Made by a program: the position numbers and the translations under genes. 64,000 nt of DNA, from NCBI GenBank assembly GCA_023383815.1, contig JAHDYG010000007.1, positions 1 to 64,000 on the forward strand, given 5' to 3'. Shown here one piece after another: positions 32,852 through 40,272 of this stretch (the stretch's first letter is position 1; every line of letters begins with the position of its first letter). The DNA is from Rhodocyclaceae bacterium. Lineage in GTDB: Bacteria > Pseudomonadota > Gammaproteobacteria > Burkholderiales > Rhodocyclaceae. Under the pieces are notes generated by a model, which saw only the letters and a program-made list of their open reading frames with translations, made no database searches and was not told the DNA's origin.

Positions 32852-34147
32852 TCAGGCCGCGAGTTCGGCTTCTGCCGGCGCGGTTTCCTCGATCTCGACC
32901 GAAGCCGCGAGCAAGGCGAGCCTCGCCACCACGCCGTAGGCATAGAAGCGGTTCGGCGGTGCGTCCGGGCCCTGGCAGGCGTCGGGCAGGCTGCAGCAGG
33001 TCTCGAACGCGAGCGGGCGAAAGTGCATGCCCGGCGCGTTGAGGTTCTCGTCGCGCCCGCGCTCGGTATGAACGCGGTAGAAGCCGCCCACCACATAGTG
33101 ATCCATCATGTACACGACTGGCTCGGCAACGGCGCCATCAATCGTTTCGAAGGAGTGCACGCCTTCCTGGATGATGACCTCGGCGACCTGCAGCCCTTCC
33201 TTGACGACCGACATCTTGTTGCGCTGGCGGCGGTTGAGCCCGATCACCTCGGACGCGTCCTTGACCATCATGATGCCCATGCCGTAGGTGCCGGCATCGG
33301 CCTTGACGACGACGAAGGGCGTCTCGTCGATGCCGTACTCGCGGTATTTCTCGCCGATCCTGCGCAGCAGGCTGTCGACCTGGGTCGCCAGGCACTCCTC
33401 ACCGGTGCGCTCCTGGAAATTGACCTGTCCGCACACACCGAACGCCGGGTTGATGCGCCACGGGTCGATCCCGATCGCGGCCGCGAACTCGCGCGCAACG
33501 CGATCATAGGCTGCGGCATGGTTCGACTTGCGGCGCGTGTGCCAGCCGGCATGCAGGGGAGGAATCAGCCACTGGTCTTCGAGCCCCTGAAGGATGGGCG
33601 GAACCCCGGCCGACAGATCATTGTTGAGCAGCACGGCACACGAGTCGAATCCGGCCACACCGACCCGCCCGCCCCGCCGCTCCAGCGGTTCGAGCGTCAG
33701 CGTCGCACCGTTGGCCAGTTCCAGCGTCGTCGGCGCCGTCACCTCGGGCAGCAGGCTGCCGATGCGCACGTTGAGGCCGGTCATGTGCAGGATCGACACC
33801 AGTTGCGCGACGTTCTGCAGGTAGAACTGGTTGCGCGTGTGGTTCTCCGGGATCAGCAGGATGTTGCGCGCGTCCGGGCAGATGCGCTCGATCGCGGCCT
33901 GCGCCGCCTGCACGCACAGCGGCTTGAACACATCCGCCAGGTTGTTGAAGCCGCCCGGAAACAGATTGAGATCGACCGGTGCGAGCTTGAAACCCGAATT
34001 GCGCAGATCGGTCGAGCCGTAGAAGGGCGGCATGTGATCCTGCCACTGTTCGCGCATCCAGCGCTCGATCTCGGTCGCTCGGTCGAGAAAGTTTCGCTCC
34101 AGCTCCAGCAAAGGGCCGGTCAGCGCGGTCGTCAGATGGGGAACCAT
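32852..34147 (-). CDS. gshA: Glutamate-cysteine ligase, proteobacterial GshA type
   Basis: A 431-residue enzyme making gamma-glutamylcysteine, the first step of glutathione synthesis. The sequence (NSGFKLAPVDLNLFPGGFNN, LIPENHTRNQFYLQNV, VKADAGTYGMGIMMVKDASE) belongs to the ATP-grasp-like form found in betaproteobacteria and acidithiobacilli (TIGR02049), not the E. coli GshA family. ATG at 34147 is chosen; the longer frame runs into a REP region. It is the first gene of a gshA-gshB-apbE unit. Confidence 0.94.
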   Translation of the reverse strand: MVPHLTTALTGPLLELERNFLDRATEIERWMREQWQDHMPPFYGSTDLRNSGFKLAPVDLNLFPGGFNNLADVFKPLCVQAAQAAIERICPDARNILLIPENHTRNQFYLQNVAQLVSILHMTGLNVRIGSLLPEVTAPTTLELANGATLTLEPLERRGGRVGVAGFDSCAVLLNNDLSAGVPPILQGLEDQWLIPPLHAGWHTRRKSNHAAAYDRVAREFAAAIGIDPWRINPAFGVCGQVNFQERTGEECLATQVDSLLRRIGEKYREYGIDETPFVVVKADAGTYGMGIMMVKDASEVIGLNRRQRNKMSVVKEGLQVAEVIIQEGVHSFETIDGAVAEPVVYMMDHYVVGGFYRVHTERGRDENLNAPGMHFRPLAFETCCSLPDACQGPDAPPNRFYAYGVVARLALLAASVEIEETAPAEAELAA

Positions 34148-34238
34148 AGGGGCTGTTCTCAGGAAGGGACGCGGATGCGGGCCGCGCGAAAAATGTTTTG
34201 AGGCCAATACTACACCACTGCCGCTGCCGTGCACGGCA

Positions 34239-34433
34239 GCTCAGGAGCCCCGCTCAGGGCAATCGCAGATCCATCAAACCGAACGATCCGCATTCCCGTA
34301 GGAGCGGCTTTAGCCGCGAATAACGCCGTCTTCGCGGCTAAAGCCGCTCCTACGGAGAGTCCAAAGCCATGCCCGCGTGTTCGGAATGAACGCAATCGCA
34401 TTTCATGCGATCGCTCAGGAGCCCCGCTCAGGG
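34239..34433. repeat. 21-bp direct repeat flanking a REP pair
   Basis: GCTCAGGAGCCCCGCTCAGGG occurs at 34239-34259 and again at 34413-34433, where it covers the 3' end of the orphan methyltransferase gene. Between the copies lies an inverted REP pair. It looks like a local duplication or insertion footprint between gshA and the methyltransferase. No gene is seen in this gap. Confidence 0.6.
34298..34353. repeat. Inverted REP pair
   Basis: Two head-to-head copies of the GTAGGAGCGGCTT-AGCCGCGAA type element separated by about 10 bases. Each copy is itself a palindrome (GCGGCT/AGCCGC). Same family as the elements around the RAYT gene at 37620. Confidence 0.9.
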
Positions 34434-35711
34434 GCGTCCGACGAAGGCGCGGAAAGGCTCCGGCAGCGGCGCGTTCTCGAGGCTGCGCTGGGAGAACAGG
34501 TAGCGCCCGTCGCAGACGAAACCGAGATCGGCCCAATCGACCGCGTTGAGCGCGGAACACAAGGCGTCCAGGTCCGTCGCCGGGTCATGCGGGAAGACCG
34601 CCAGCACCGCACCATCGTGGTTCATGCACGGGTGCAGGAAGAACGGCTGCGCCGCACGCGTCTTGTGGTTCACATAGACCCGCGGCCGGCCGGACTGGTC
34701 GTAGCCGCGGCCCCAGTGCCACCAGTTCTCGTCGGTGAATGGGCGGATGCCGCGGCCGATCAGGCGCGCGCGATGCGGCAGCAGCACGGCCGGCGGCGGC
34801 TCGCCCGGTTCGCACCACAGCATGCGCCGGGTCGCGCCGCTGCGCACCGTCTCCGAGCAGACGAAGTCGCGATTGCCGTGGATCGGGTCCGCATACAGCT
34901 CGTCGGCCCCTGACACCGCCCCGACCTTGACGCTCGCAAGCCCGGACAGCCGCAACGGATACTCGCCACGGACGAACATGAAATGTCCGTCGCATTCGAG
35001 CAGGCGCCGCCGCTGCCAGACCGGAGCGGCCAGCGCACGCACCGGGTCGTCGCCGACGCCGATCTCGGCAAATCGCATCGTGCGCTCGAACCGGCCCTTC
35101 TCGAAGCGCCAGATCAGGCAGTTGGGCACCGCGTCGTCGAAAATGCGCGAATCGCCCAGCTCGATCGCGTCGGTGATCGTCCCCGCGGCATGCAGGAGGG
35201 CGTTGAGCCGCACCGCCGAGGTCGCCTTCATGAAGTCGCGCGGCGTGATGAAGATCAGCTCGCCACCCGGGCGCAGATGGCGCACGCACTTCTCGATGAA
35301 GAAGAGATAGAGGTTGCTGCGGTTGTCGAAAAGCCGCAGCGGCAGCCGCTTGCGCGTCGCCTCCGGAATGTCCTGGAAACGCACGTAGGGCGGATTGCCG
35401 ATGATGGTGTCGAACGACTCGCGCTCCGGATACGCGAAGAAATCCAGGTTCAGCGCACCGGCCGGGCAATGCGCCGGATCGAACTCGATTCCGACCGCGC
35501 CCTCCAGATGCCGCAGGAAGGCTCCGTCGCCACAGGAAGGCTCCATCGTGCGCCCCGCGTTGCGCCGCAGCGCAAGCATTGCGCGAACGACCGGCTCGGG
35601 CGTGAACACCTGGCCGAGCGAGGCCACGTCGAAGATGCGCAAGGGAAGCTGGGCGGGTTCGCGGATCTTCGCAAAGGTCTGGATGCTGATCGGCGGGGTC
35701 TTGCAATTCAT
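34428..35711 (-). CDS. Orphan N6-adenine DNA methyltransferase (NPPY type)
   Basis: A 427-residue methyltransferase with LGQVFTPEPVV (about 32-42), AdoMet motif MEPSCGDGAFLRHL, and catalytic IIGNPPYVRFQDIPE. It resembles gamma-class type II enzymes. No endonuclease gene is adjacent, so it may be a solitary modification gene or one using a distant partner. Oddity: residues 1-19 (ISIQTFAKIRE) and about 73 bases of the 5' end and leader closely match the start of the AAA/PD-(D/E)XK gene at 41823, suggesting the reading frame was joined to a foreign start. ATG at 35711 is used; an in-frame ATG at 35720 is also possible. Confidence 0.82.
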   Translation of the reverse strand: MNCKTPPISIQTFAKIREPAQLPLRIFDVASLGQVFTPEPVVRAMLALRRNAGRTMEPSCGDGAFLRHLEGAVGIEFDPAHCPAGALNLDFFAYPERESFDTIIGNPPYVRFQDIPEATRKRLPLRLFDNRSNLYLFFIEKCVRHLRPGGELIFITPRDFMKATSAVRLNALLHAAGTITDAIELGDSRIFDDAVPNCLIWRFEKGRFERTMRFAEIGVGDDPVRALAAPVWQRRRLLECDGHFMFVRGEYPLRLSGLASVKVGAVSGADELYADPIHGNRDFVCSETVRSGATRRMLWCEPGEPPPAVLLPHRARLIGRGIRPFTDENWWHWGRGYDQSGRPRVYVNHKTRAAQPFFLHPCMNHDGAVLAVFPHDPATDLDALCSALNAVDWADLGFVCDGRYLFSQRSLENAPLPEPFRAFVGRP

Positions 35712-35744
35712 GCCGCGCATTATGCCAGCGCGCCGCGCCCGGGC

Positions 35745-35885
35745 GGGAGCGGCTTCAGTCTCGTTCGGGGCTGAAGCCCCTCCTGCGAAACCGCCCAACC
35801 ACGCCTCCCGTAGGAGTTCGGGGCTGAAGCCCCTCCTACGAAACCGCCCAACCACGCTTCCCGTAGGAGCGGCTTCAGCCGCGAA
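35745..35885. repeat. REP cluster with two tandem 53-bp units
   Basis: REP-like palindromes GGGGCTGAAGCCCC and GCGGCTTCAGCCGC alternate here. A 53-base unit beginning TTCGGGGCTGAAGCCCCTCC is repeated at 35764 and 35817 with a few changes. It fills most of the 211-base gap between the methyltransferase and the second DGR target gene. No gene is seen. Confidence 0.85.
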
Positions 35886-35922
35886 CCATCAGAACTTCGG
35901 GGCTGGAGCCGCCGCTGCCGGG

Positions 35923-37287
35923 TTACGGCATGTGCCGAGTCGTGCACCACAGGTGGTAGGCCGAGTTCGCGAGGTTGAAGCTCGCCGGGTTCGTGCCGGC
36001 CGGCACCACGACCGCGAAGGCGGCGTACGCACCGGGCGGAATGCCCGCCAGCGCCGAGGTCCACACCGTGGCATTGAGGTTGCCCGTCGAGCCCGACCGC
36101 CACGCCAGCGCATGGGCCGGGTATGGCAGCCACTGGCCGGCGCTGTTCAAGACCAGCAGTTCGCGATTCGGCAGCTCTGCCACGATGTACACATCCATCG
36201 GCTGCGCGAAGGCCCCGAAAGTGACGTTGAGCCACAGTTCGCGGTCGAGAATGCGCGTGCTCGAGATCGGCTGGGCTGCTGCCGGATCGGCCGCGACCGA
36301 ACCACTTGCCTCGGGCCCGCGGCAACCGTAAGCCTGCGGGCCGGCAGGCGGGGGCAGCAGGCTGTCGACCGGGGGCGGGGCTTCACCGCCACCGCCACCG
36401 CCACCGCCACCCCCTCCACCACCGCCGCCGGCCGCCGCCGTGACGCTGAAGTTCGCGCTCACCCCGCCCACCGTCAGCGTCGCCACGCGGGTGCTGCCCG
36501 CCGCCCCGGCGGTGAGCCGTACTTCGAGCACCGCGCCCACTTCCAACGACTCGGGCGCGCTGGTCCACACCCCGCCATTGATGCGGAACTCGGGGCTGCC
36601 CTCGCCGGCGATCGAGACCCCGGTCAAGGTGTCGATGCCCGACACCGTCTTGCTGTCGGTCGAGGCGGTCACCGCCCCGGCCGTCGCATTCGTGACCGCA
36701 ACAAAGTCTCCGAGGGCGTCCGGGGTTGCGTCACCACGGGCATCAAAAGAGCCAAAAGACTGTCCGCCGCGCACAAGACGAACGAGGACGCCGTGGTAGC
36801 CGTCGCTGCGGTCGCCGTTGCTGGCGTTGCCAAGGTTGAAGTTCACGAGCCACGCGAGGCTGGAATAGCCGGCGAGGGGTGAACCCGACCAGAAATACCA
36901 GCTCGGCGTCACAGGGAATAGTGTGTCGTTGATTGCCGGATTGACGCGGCATTCCTCGACCAGCGAACGCAGCTCGTTGATGTTGGGCAGGCGCCAGTCG
37001 CCGTGGCCGGCAAAGCTGTGGGTCTCGGCCAGATCGAGCGCGGCCTGCCAGGTGTGCGTGCTCGCGGCACCGGTGCAGGTCGTGCCGTCCCAGATCTGCC
37101 CTTCGCTGCAGCGCTTCCACATCAGCCCGGTGGGCGTGTGGGTCACGGTGCCGTCACCGTGGTCGGTGTAGGCGCTGTCGGGGTTGGTGGCGGGGATGTT
37201 GTTCAGGCAAGTCACCGCCTGGGCACCGAATGGCGCGGCAAGCAGCACGGCCGCCACAAGGCGGGCCAGGGCGTGAGGGGTCTTCAT
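35923..37287 (-). CDS. DGR target protein 2: secreted DUF1566/Lcl-domain protein with C-terminal extension
   Basis: A 454-residue exported protein (signal ends GAQA). Residues about 50-180 form a DUF1566/Lcl C-type-lectin-like domain (GLMWKRCSEG, then HGDWRLPNINELRSLVEE). Its last segment, from SGSP to VRLVRGG, is encoded by variable repeat 2 (36763-36895). Unlike target 1, it continues: an Ig-like segment (INGGVWTSAPESLEVGAVLE), a run of about 15 glycines with PPP, and a C-terminal beta domain of about 130 residues. Compared with the template it has three extra codons just before VRLVRGG. GGGAG precedes the ATG. Likely a surface binding protein whose ligand site was diversified. Confidence 0.88.
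   Translation of the reverse strand: MKTPHALARLVAAVLLAAPFGAQAVTCLNNIPATNPDSAYTDHGDGTVTHTPTGLMWKRCSEGQIWDGTTCTGAASTHTWQAALDLAETHSFAGHGDWRLPNINELRSLVEECRVNPAINDTLFPVTPSWYFWSGSPLAGYSSLAWLVNFNLGNASNGDRSDGYHGVLVRLVRGGQSFGSFDARGDATPDALGDFVAVTNATAGAVTASTDSKTVSGIDTLTGVSIAGEGSPEFRINGGVWTSAPESLEVGAVLEVRLTAGAAGSTRVATLTVGGVSANFSVTAAAGGGGGGGGGGGGGGGEAPPPVDSLLPPPAGPQAYGCRGPEASGSVAADPAAAQPISSTRILDRELWLNVTFGAFAQPMDVYIVAELPNRELLVLNSAGQWLPYPAHALAWRSGSTGNLNATVWTSALAGIPPGAYAAFAVVVPAGTNPASFNLANSAYHLWCTTRHMP
36763..36895 (-). repeat. DGR variable repeat 2 (VR2)
   Basis: 133 bases inside the 35923-37287 gene, homologous to the template at 38371-38492. Aligned by hand there are 18 substitutions at template adenines (thymines as printed), 3 at other bases, a 9-base insertion near the invariant end, and 2 bases that the template lacks. 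Target residues such as Leu, Tyr, Ser, Gly and Asp stand where the template encodes Asn. Confidence 0.92.
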
Positions 37288-37434
37288 CGAGTAACTCCCG
37301 GGTTGATGTCATGAGAACAATGCGTGCTTGCCACGGTCTGCGGCAGCAAGGCAACGGGAAAGACGCGCGCGAGGGAACGGCGTAGCCGTGCGGCGAATTG
37401 CATGCCTGCGAGGAGGCCGGCCACCTGGCTCTGT

Positions 37435-37563
37435 GTAGGAGCGGCTTCAGCCGCGAACTGCGTTCGTGCTCTATCGCCGGTCAAGTTCGCGGCTGAAGCC
37501 GCTCCTACGGGTGGCGTTCCGGTTCCGTTGCTTGGTTGATTCGCGGCTGAAGCCACTCCTACG
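37435..37563. repeat. REP pair plus single REP upstream of RAYT
   Basis: An inverted REP pair at 37435-37508 (GTAGGAGCGGCTTCAGCCGC and its reverse) is followed by a single copy at 37539-37563. They occupy the 332-base gap between the second DGR target gene and the RAYT gene, where no coding sequence was seen. Confidence 0.9.
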
Positions 37564-37619
37564 GGTGGGTGTGGGCGCATTTTCATGCACGAGGCATCCG
37601 TTGCTTTATCCTTGCCGCC

Positions 37620-38162
37620 ATGAACGCCTTGGCCCATGCACACCGATTGCGCCGCGGTCGGTTTTCCGAAACCGGACGCGCCTATCTGCTCACTACCGTC
37701 ACCCATCAACGCTTGTGTGTGTTCGATGATTTCGAACTCGCGCGGCGGACCATCGGCGAATTGCGTGCCTGCGATGAGGCTGGGCTGTGCACGACACTCG
37801 CGTTCGTACTGATGCCCGATCACCTGCACTGGCTGATTCAGCTGCATCACGCACCACTGAGCGAACTCGTTCAACGCGTCAAATCGTGCAGCGCGGCCGC
37901 CATCAACCGCGTTCGCGGCACACGGGGTGCCACGCTCTGGCAGGCCGGATTCCACGACCGCGCCGTCCGTGACGGCGAGGACATCCGCGACATCGCCCGC
38001 TACGTGATTACCAACCCGGTTCGCGCCGGGCTTTGCCGTTCGGTGGGTGCTTACCCGCACTGGGATGCCGCGTGGTTGCACCCCGGCCGTCCCGCTTTGC
38101 GTAGGAGCGGCTTCAGCCGCGAACAGCGTTCGTGCTCTAGCCACGGTCCAATTCGCGGCTAA
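37620..38162 (+). CDS. REP-associated tyrosine transposase (RAYT)
   Basis: A 180-residue Y1-type (IS200-like) transposase. It carries the HUH motif in LMPDHLHWLIQLHHAP and the nucleophile Tyr in DIARYVITNPVRAGLCRSV, both intact. RAYTs are single-copy genes thought to mobilise REP elements; several REPs of one family surround this one. The reading frame continues past the conserved end into a REP (RRSGFSREQ), so the last 25 residues are REP-encoded. It lies on the plus strand, opposite to the DGR genes, exactly where a DGR reverse transcriptase would be expected. Confidence 0.92.
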   Translation: MNALAHAHRLRRGRFSETGRAYLLTTVTHQRLCVFDDFELARRTIGELRACDEAGLCTTLAFVLMPDHLHWLIQLHHAPLSELVQRVKSCSAAAINRVRGTRGATLWQAGFHDRAVRDGEDIRDIARYVITNPVRAGLCRSVGAYPHWDAAWLHPGRPALRRSGFSREQRSCSSHGPIRG

Positions 38163-38356
38163 AGCCGCTCCTACGAGAGGCGTTTTCGGTCCGCCCGCCG
38201 GCTGATTCGCGCCGGGCTTTGCCGTTCGGTGGGTGCTTACCCGCACTGGGATGCCGCGTGGTTGCACCCCGGCCGTCCCGCTTTGCGTAGGAGCGGCTTC
38301 AGCCGCGAACAGCGTTCGTGCTCTAGCCACGGTCCAGTTCGCGGCTGAAGCCGCTC
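38020..38356. repeat. Tandem duplication (period 186 bp) of RAYT 3' end plus REP pair
   Basis: The sequence from 38020 (the Pro-Val-Arg-Ala-Gly codons of RAYT) to about 38170 is repeated from 38206 to 38356 with only about three substitutions. Each copy ends with an inverted REP pair (38101-38174 and 38287-38360). The few differences point to a recent event. The second copy abuts the DGR template repeat 11 bases further on. Confidence 0.9.
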
Positions 38357-38370
38357 CCACCACATCACGC

Positions 38371-38492
38371 TCCGCCGCGCACAAGGCGAACGTGGTTGTT
38401 GTTGCTGCGGTTGTTGTTGTTGGCGTTGCCATTGTTGAGTCACGTTCCACGCGTTGTTCGAATTGCCGGCGTTGGGAGAACCCGACCAGAAA
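38371..38492 (-). repeat. DGR template repeat (TR)
   Basis: 122 bases which, read leftward and after restoring two lost bases, would encode FWSGSPNAGNSNNAWNV and then FNNGNANNNNRSNNNHVRLV, dominated by AAC/AAT codons. Such adenine-rich asparagine codons are the mark of a DGR template. Both variable repeats match it except chiefly at adenines. Two bases are missing near 38440 and three bases (38386, 38459, 38477) differ from both VRs. It is non-coding as it stands because of the frameshift. Confidence 0.92.
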
Positions 38493-38609
38493 TTCGAACT
38501 TGATGACCCACGCACTTGATGACCCGCCGCCCATCCCCAGGGTAGGGCAACGCATCTTGCAATGCCGGGCAGAGCTGCCCCGGCGGCGTGGGCGCACAGT
38601 GATGTCGGA

Positions 38610-39020
38610 TCACGCCGGGGCCGCTCCCTGCCGGGATGCCGCGCCGGCTGCCGTCCGTGCCCGTTTCCACCACCCCCCGCTCTGCTTGCCCAGCGCCACG
38701 GCCTGCTCGGCCAGGCGTTGAAACTGGGCGAAAGAGGCAAACGCCTCCAGTTCCTTGGCCAGTTGCACACTCATCTTGAGGTCTTCGATCTGCCACACCA
38801 GTTGCCCGACCAGCCGTTCGCGCTCGCCCGCCTCGTTCGCCTGTGCGGCGCGCGCGACCAGCCGGCACACGTTCATCGCCTGCGTGCGCAGTTCCGCGCC
38901 GAGCGTGTACTTGTGGTAGCGCGGAAAGCGGCGGACCGCCTGCTCCACCTCCACCAGAAAGCGGCTCGCGTCGCGCCATAAAGGCGTGTGACGGTAGCGG
39001 GGGCCGCGTTGCGCGGGCAT
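38610..39020 (-). CDS. avd: Avd-like DGR accessory protein (four-helix bundle)
   Basis: A 136-residue basic helical protein. The segment RRFPRYHKYTLGAELRTQAM and the later QIEDLKMSVQLAKELEAF and ALGKQSGGWWK follow the pattern of the Avd/four-helix-bundle family (related to 23S rRNA intervening-sequence proteins). Avd forms a pentameric barrel that binds the DGR reverse transcriptase and template RNA. It starts 26 bases after the stop of target protein 1 and ends about 118 bases before the template repeat, the usual VP-avd-TR order. The C-terminal 15 residues (after GWWK) look untypical and may be extended. Confidence 0.88.
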   Translation of the reverse strand: MPAQRGPRYRHTPLWRDASRFLVEVEQAVRRFPRYHKYTLGAELRTQAMNVCRLVARAAQANEAGERERLVGQLVWQIEDLKMSVQLAKELEAFASFAQFQRLAEQAVALGKQSGGWWKRARTAAGAASRQGAAPA

Positions 39021-39046
39021 GCCGGGTCGAGGTCAAAGGGACAAAA

Positions 39047-39838
39047 TCACTGTCCGCCGCGCACAAGACGAACGAGGTTGCTGAGGCTGCGGGGGTCGTA
39101 GCCGGCGTGGCCATCGTTGAAGTACACGAACCACGCGTAGCTGGAATAGCCGGCGTAGGGTGAACCCGACCAGAAAGGCCAGCTTGGCGTGTTCGGAAAG
39201 TAGTCCGGGTCAATCGCCGGGTTCGTGCGGTTGCGATCGGCAATGCCCTCCAATTCCTTGACCGTCGGCATGCGCCAGTCGGTATAGCCGCACAACTGCG
39301 CGGCGTTGACGGCCGCAACATAGTTCGCGGTGTTGCACTCGCTCACGCCGAGGGTGGCGTTGCAGGTGCCGGTGGTGCCGACCGCACCGGGGTTGCCGTC
39401 CGGGCTCGCCGGGTCGTACCAGGTGTAGGTATGGCTCTGGTGGCGCATCTGCAGCGCGTCGTCGAGCTTGACTTCCCACACCCGCCCGGTGACGTTGTCG
39501 CGGGTGCACGCCCAGTCGCCGGGGTTGGGGCCAAGTGCGGCACCGGCCGGGAGTTCCGAGCCGTCGTTGGCGATCTTGGTGAAGTCGAAGCCCGCCGAGC
39601 CGCCGCCGAGCTTGGGCAACACCCCGGCCTGGGCGGCGGCATCACGCCCGTAGTCGGCGTCCTGCCCGGTGGGGTTGGGGGTGCACGGCGCGGGGGTATT
39701 GCCGCTCGGGTAGGCGCCACAGAAAGTGATGCCGGTGTCGTTGAGGGGGGCGGCTTGCGCCGGCGCGGCGCACAAGGCGCCAAGCAAGGCAAGGACAGAC
39801 GCAATGGCCCGCGAGCGGGCAGGCAGGAACAAGGGCAT
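39047..39838 (-). CDS. DGR target protein 1: secreted DUF1566/Lcl-domain protein
   Basis: A 263-residue exported protein with signal peptide (LLGALCAAPAQA, mature from about residue 30). The C-terminal half is a DUF1566/Lcl C-type-lectin-like domain (TGRVWEVKLDD, TDWRMPTVKELEGIADRN, PFWSGSPYAGYSSYAW). It ends exactly with LVRLVRGGQ, encoded by variable repeat 1. Many Asn positions of the template are Tyr, Asp, His, Gly, Pro, Leu or Ser here, giving a tyrosine-rich binding surface. Six or so cysteines may form disulfides. GGGAG lies before the ATG at 39838. It heads the unit with avd. Confidence 0.9.
   Translation of the reverse strand: MPLFLPARSRAIASVLALLGALCAAPAQAAPLNDTGITFCGAYPSGNTPAPCTPNPTGQDADYGRDAAAQAGVLPKLGGGSAGFDFTKIANDGSELPAGAALGPNPGDWACTRDNVTGRVWEVKLDDALQMRHQSHTYTWYDPASPDGNPGAVGTTGTCNATLGVSECNTANYVAAVNAAQLCGYTDWRMPTVKELEGIADRNRTNPAIDPDYFPNTPSWPFWSGSPYAGYSSYAWFVYFNDGHAGYDPRSLSNLVRLVRGGQ
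39053..39176 (-). repeat. DGR variable repeat 1 (VR1)
   Basis: 124 bases at the 3' end of the 39047-39838 gene. Compared by hand with the template, 18 substitutions fall on template adenines and 3 on other bases; the latter three are shared with VR2. The GC-rich end (TTGTGCGCGGCGGA on the coding strand) is unchanged and probably serves as the homing start (IMH). Confidence 0.93.
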
Positions 39839-40272
39839 GGAGAATACTCCCGGACAAGGGTGGACCGACCGGACGAACTCAGTCATCCGGCCAACGGACA
39901 GAAATTCAGTGCGGGTGAGGCGGTGGGTAGCGGCGCGCAGCGCCGCGATGCAGCTACGCTCGGCTCGGCTCGGCTCGGCAGGAAAATGACACTATGCGCA
40001 TGGCTGGAGGGCTTGTTCTTGTTGTTGCCGGGTGCATTTGCTGCAACGTGTTTCCGACGCAGGGCCGACCATAGCAGCGCCGCCAAGCGCGCGTCAAGAA
40101 TCCTTCACCGAGCGCCGGAAGAGTCGGCGTGTGAGTGAACACGATTGGCGTGAAAGTAAACGGGCGCGAAGCGCCAGGGCGATCTCGACCGCGAAGGCGC
40201 TTCTGCCGCCACAACTCGGGCGCAGCGAGGTTCGCGGCTGAAGCCGCTCCTACGGGGGGTTGCGTGGGGGGG
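39839..40272. other. Intergenic region upstream of DGR target 1
   Basis: 434 bases between two leftward genes. It should contain the promoter of the target 1-avd unit, although no clear hexamers were found. It holds a short CTCGG tandem run (about 39959-39978) and one REP copy at 40230-40254. No open frame with coding character was seen. Confidence 0.6.
40230..40254. repeat. Single REP element
   Basis: One copy TTCGCGGCTGAAGCCGCTCC-TACGG lies just downstream of the AAA/PD-(D/E)XK gene. It belongs to the family around RAYT. Confidence 0.85.

Noticed and set aside
37284-38597. A 437-residue leftward frame spanning RAYT and REPs
   Set aside because: Contains repeated REP-encoded segments and no domain; it is antisense to the intact RAYT gene.
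38237-38770. A 177-residue frame covering the template repeat, with Gln-rich and Asn-rich segments
   Set aside because: It joins shifted frames of avd, the TR and a REP; the Asn/Gln runs are explained by the TR's AAC codons.
39959-39978. CTCGG tandem run as a functional repeat or phase-variable tract
   Set aside because: Only about four units, not inside a gene or a recognised promoter; too little to support a role.
34298-40254. Regular palindromic repeats that might be a CRISPR array
   Set aside because: Spacing is irregular, copies are inverted pairs of REP type, and no cas genes are present.
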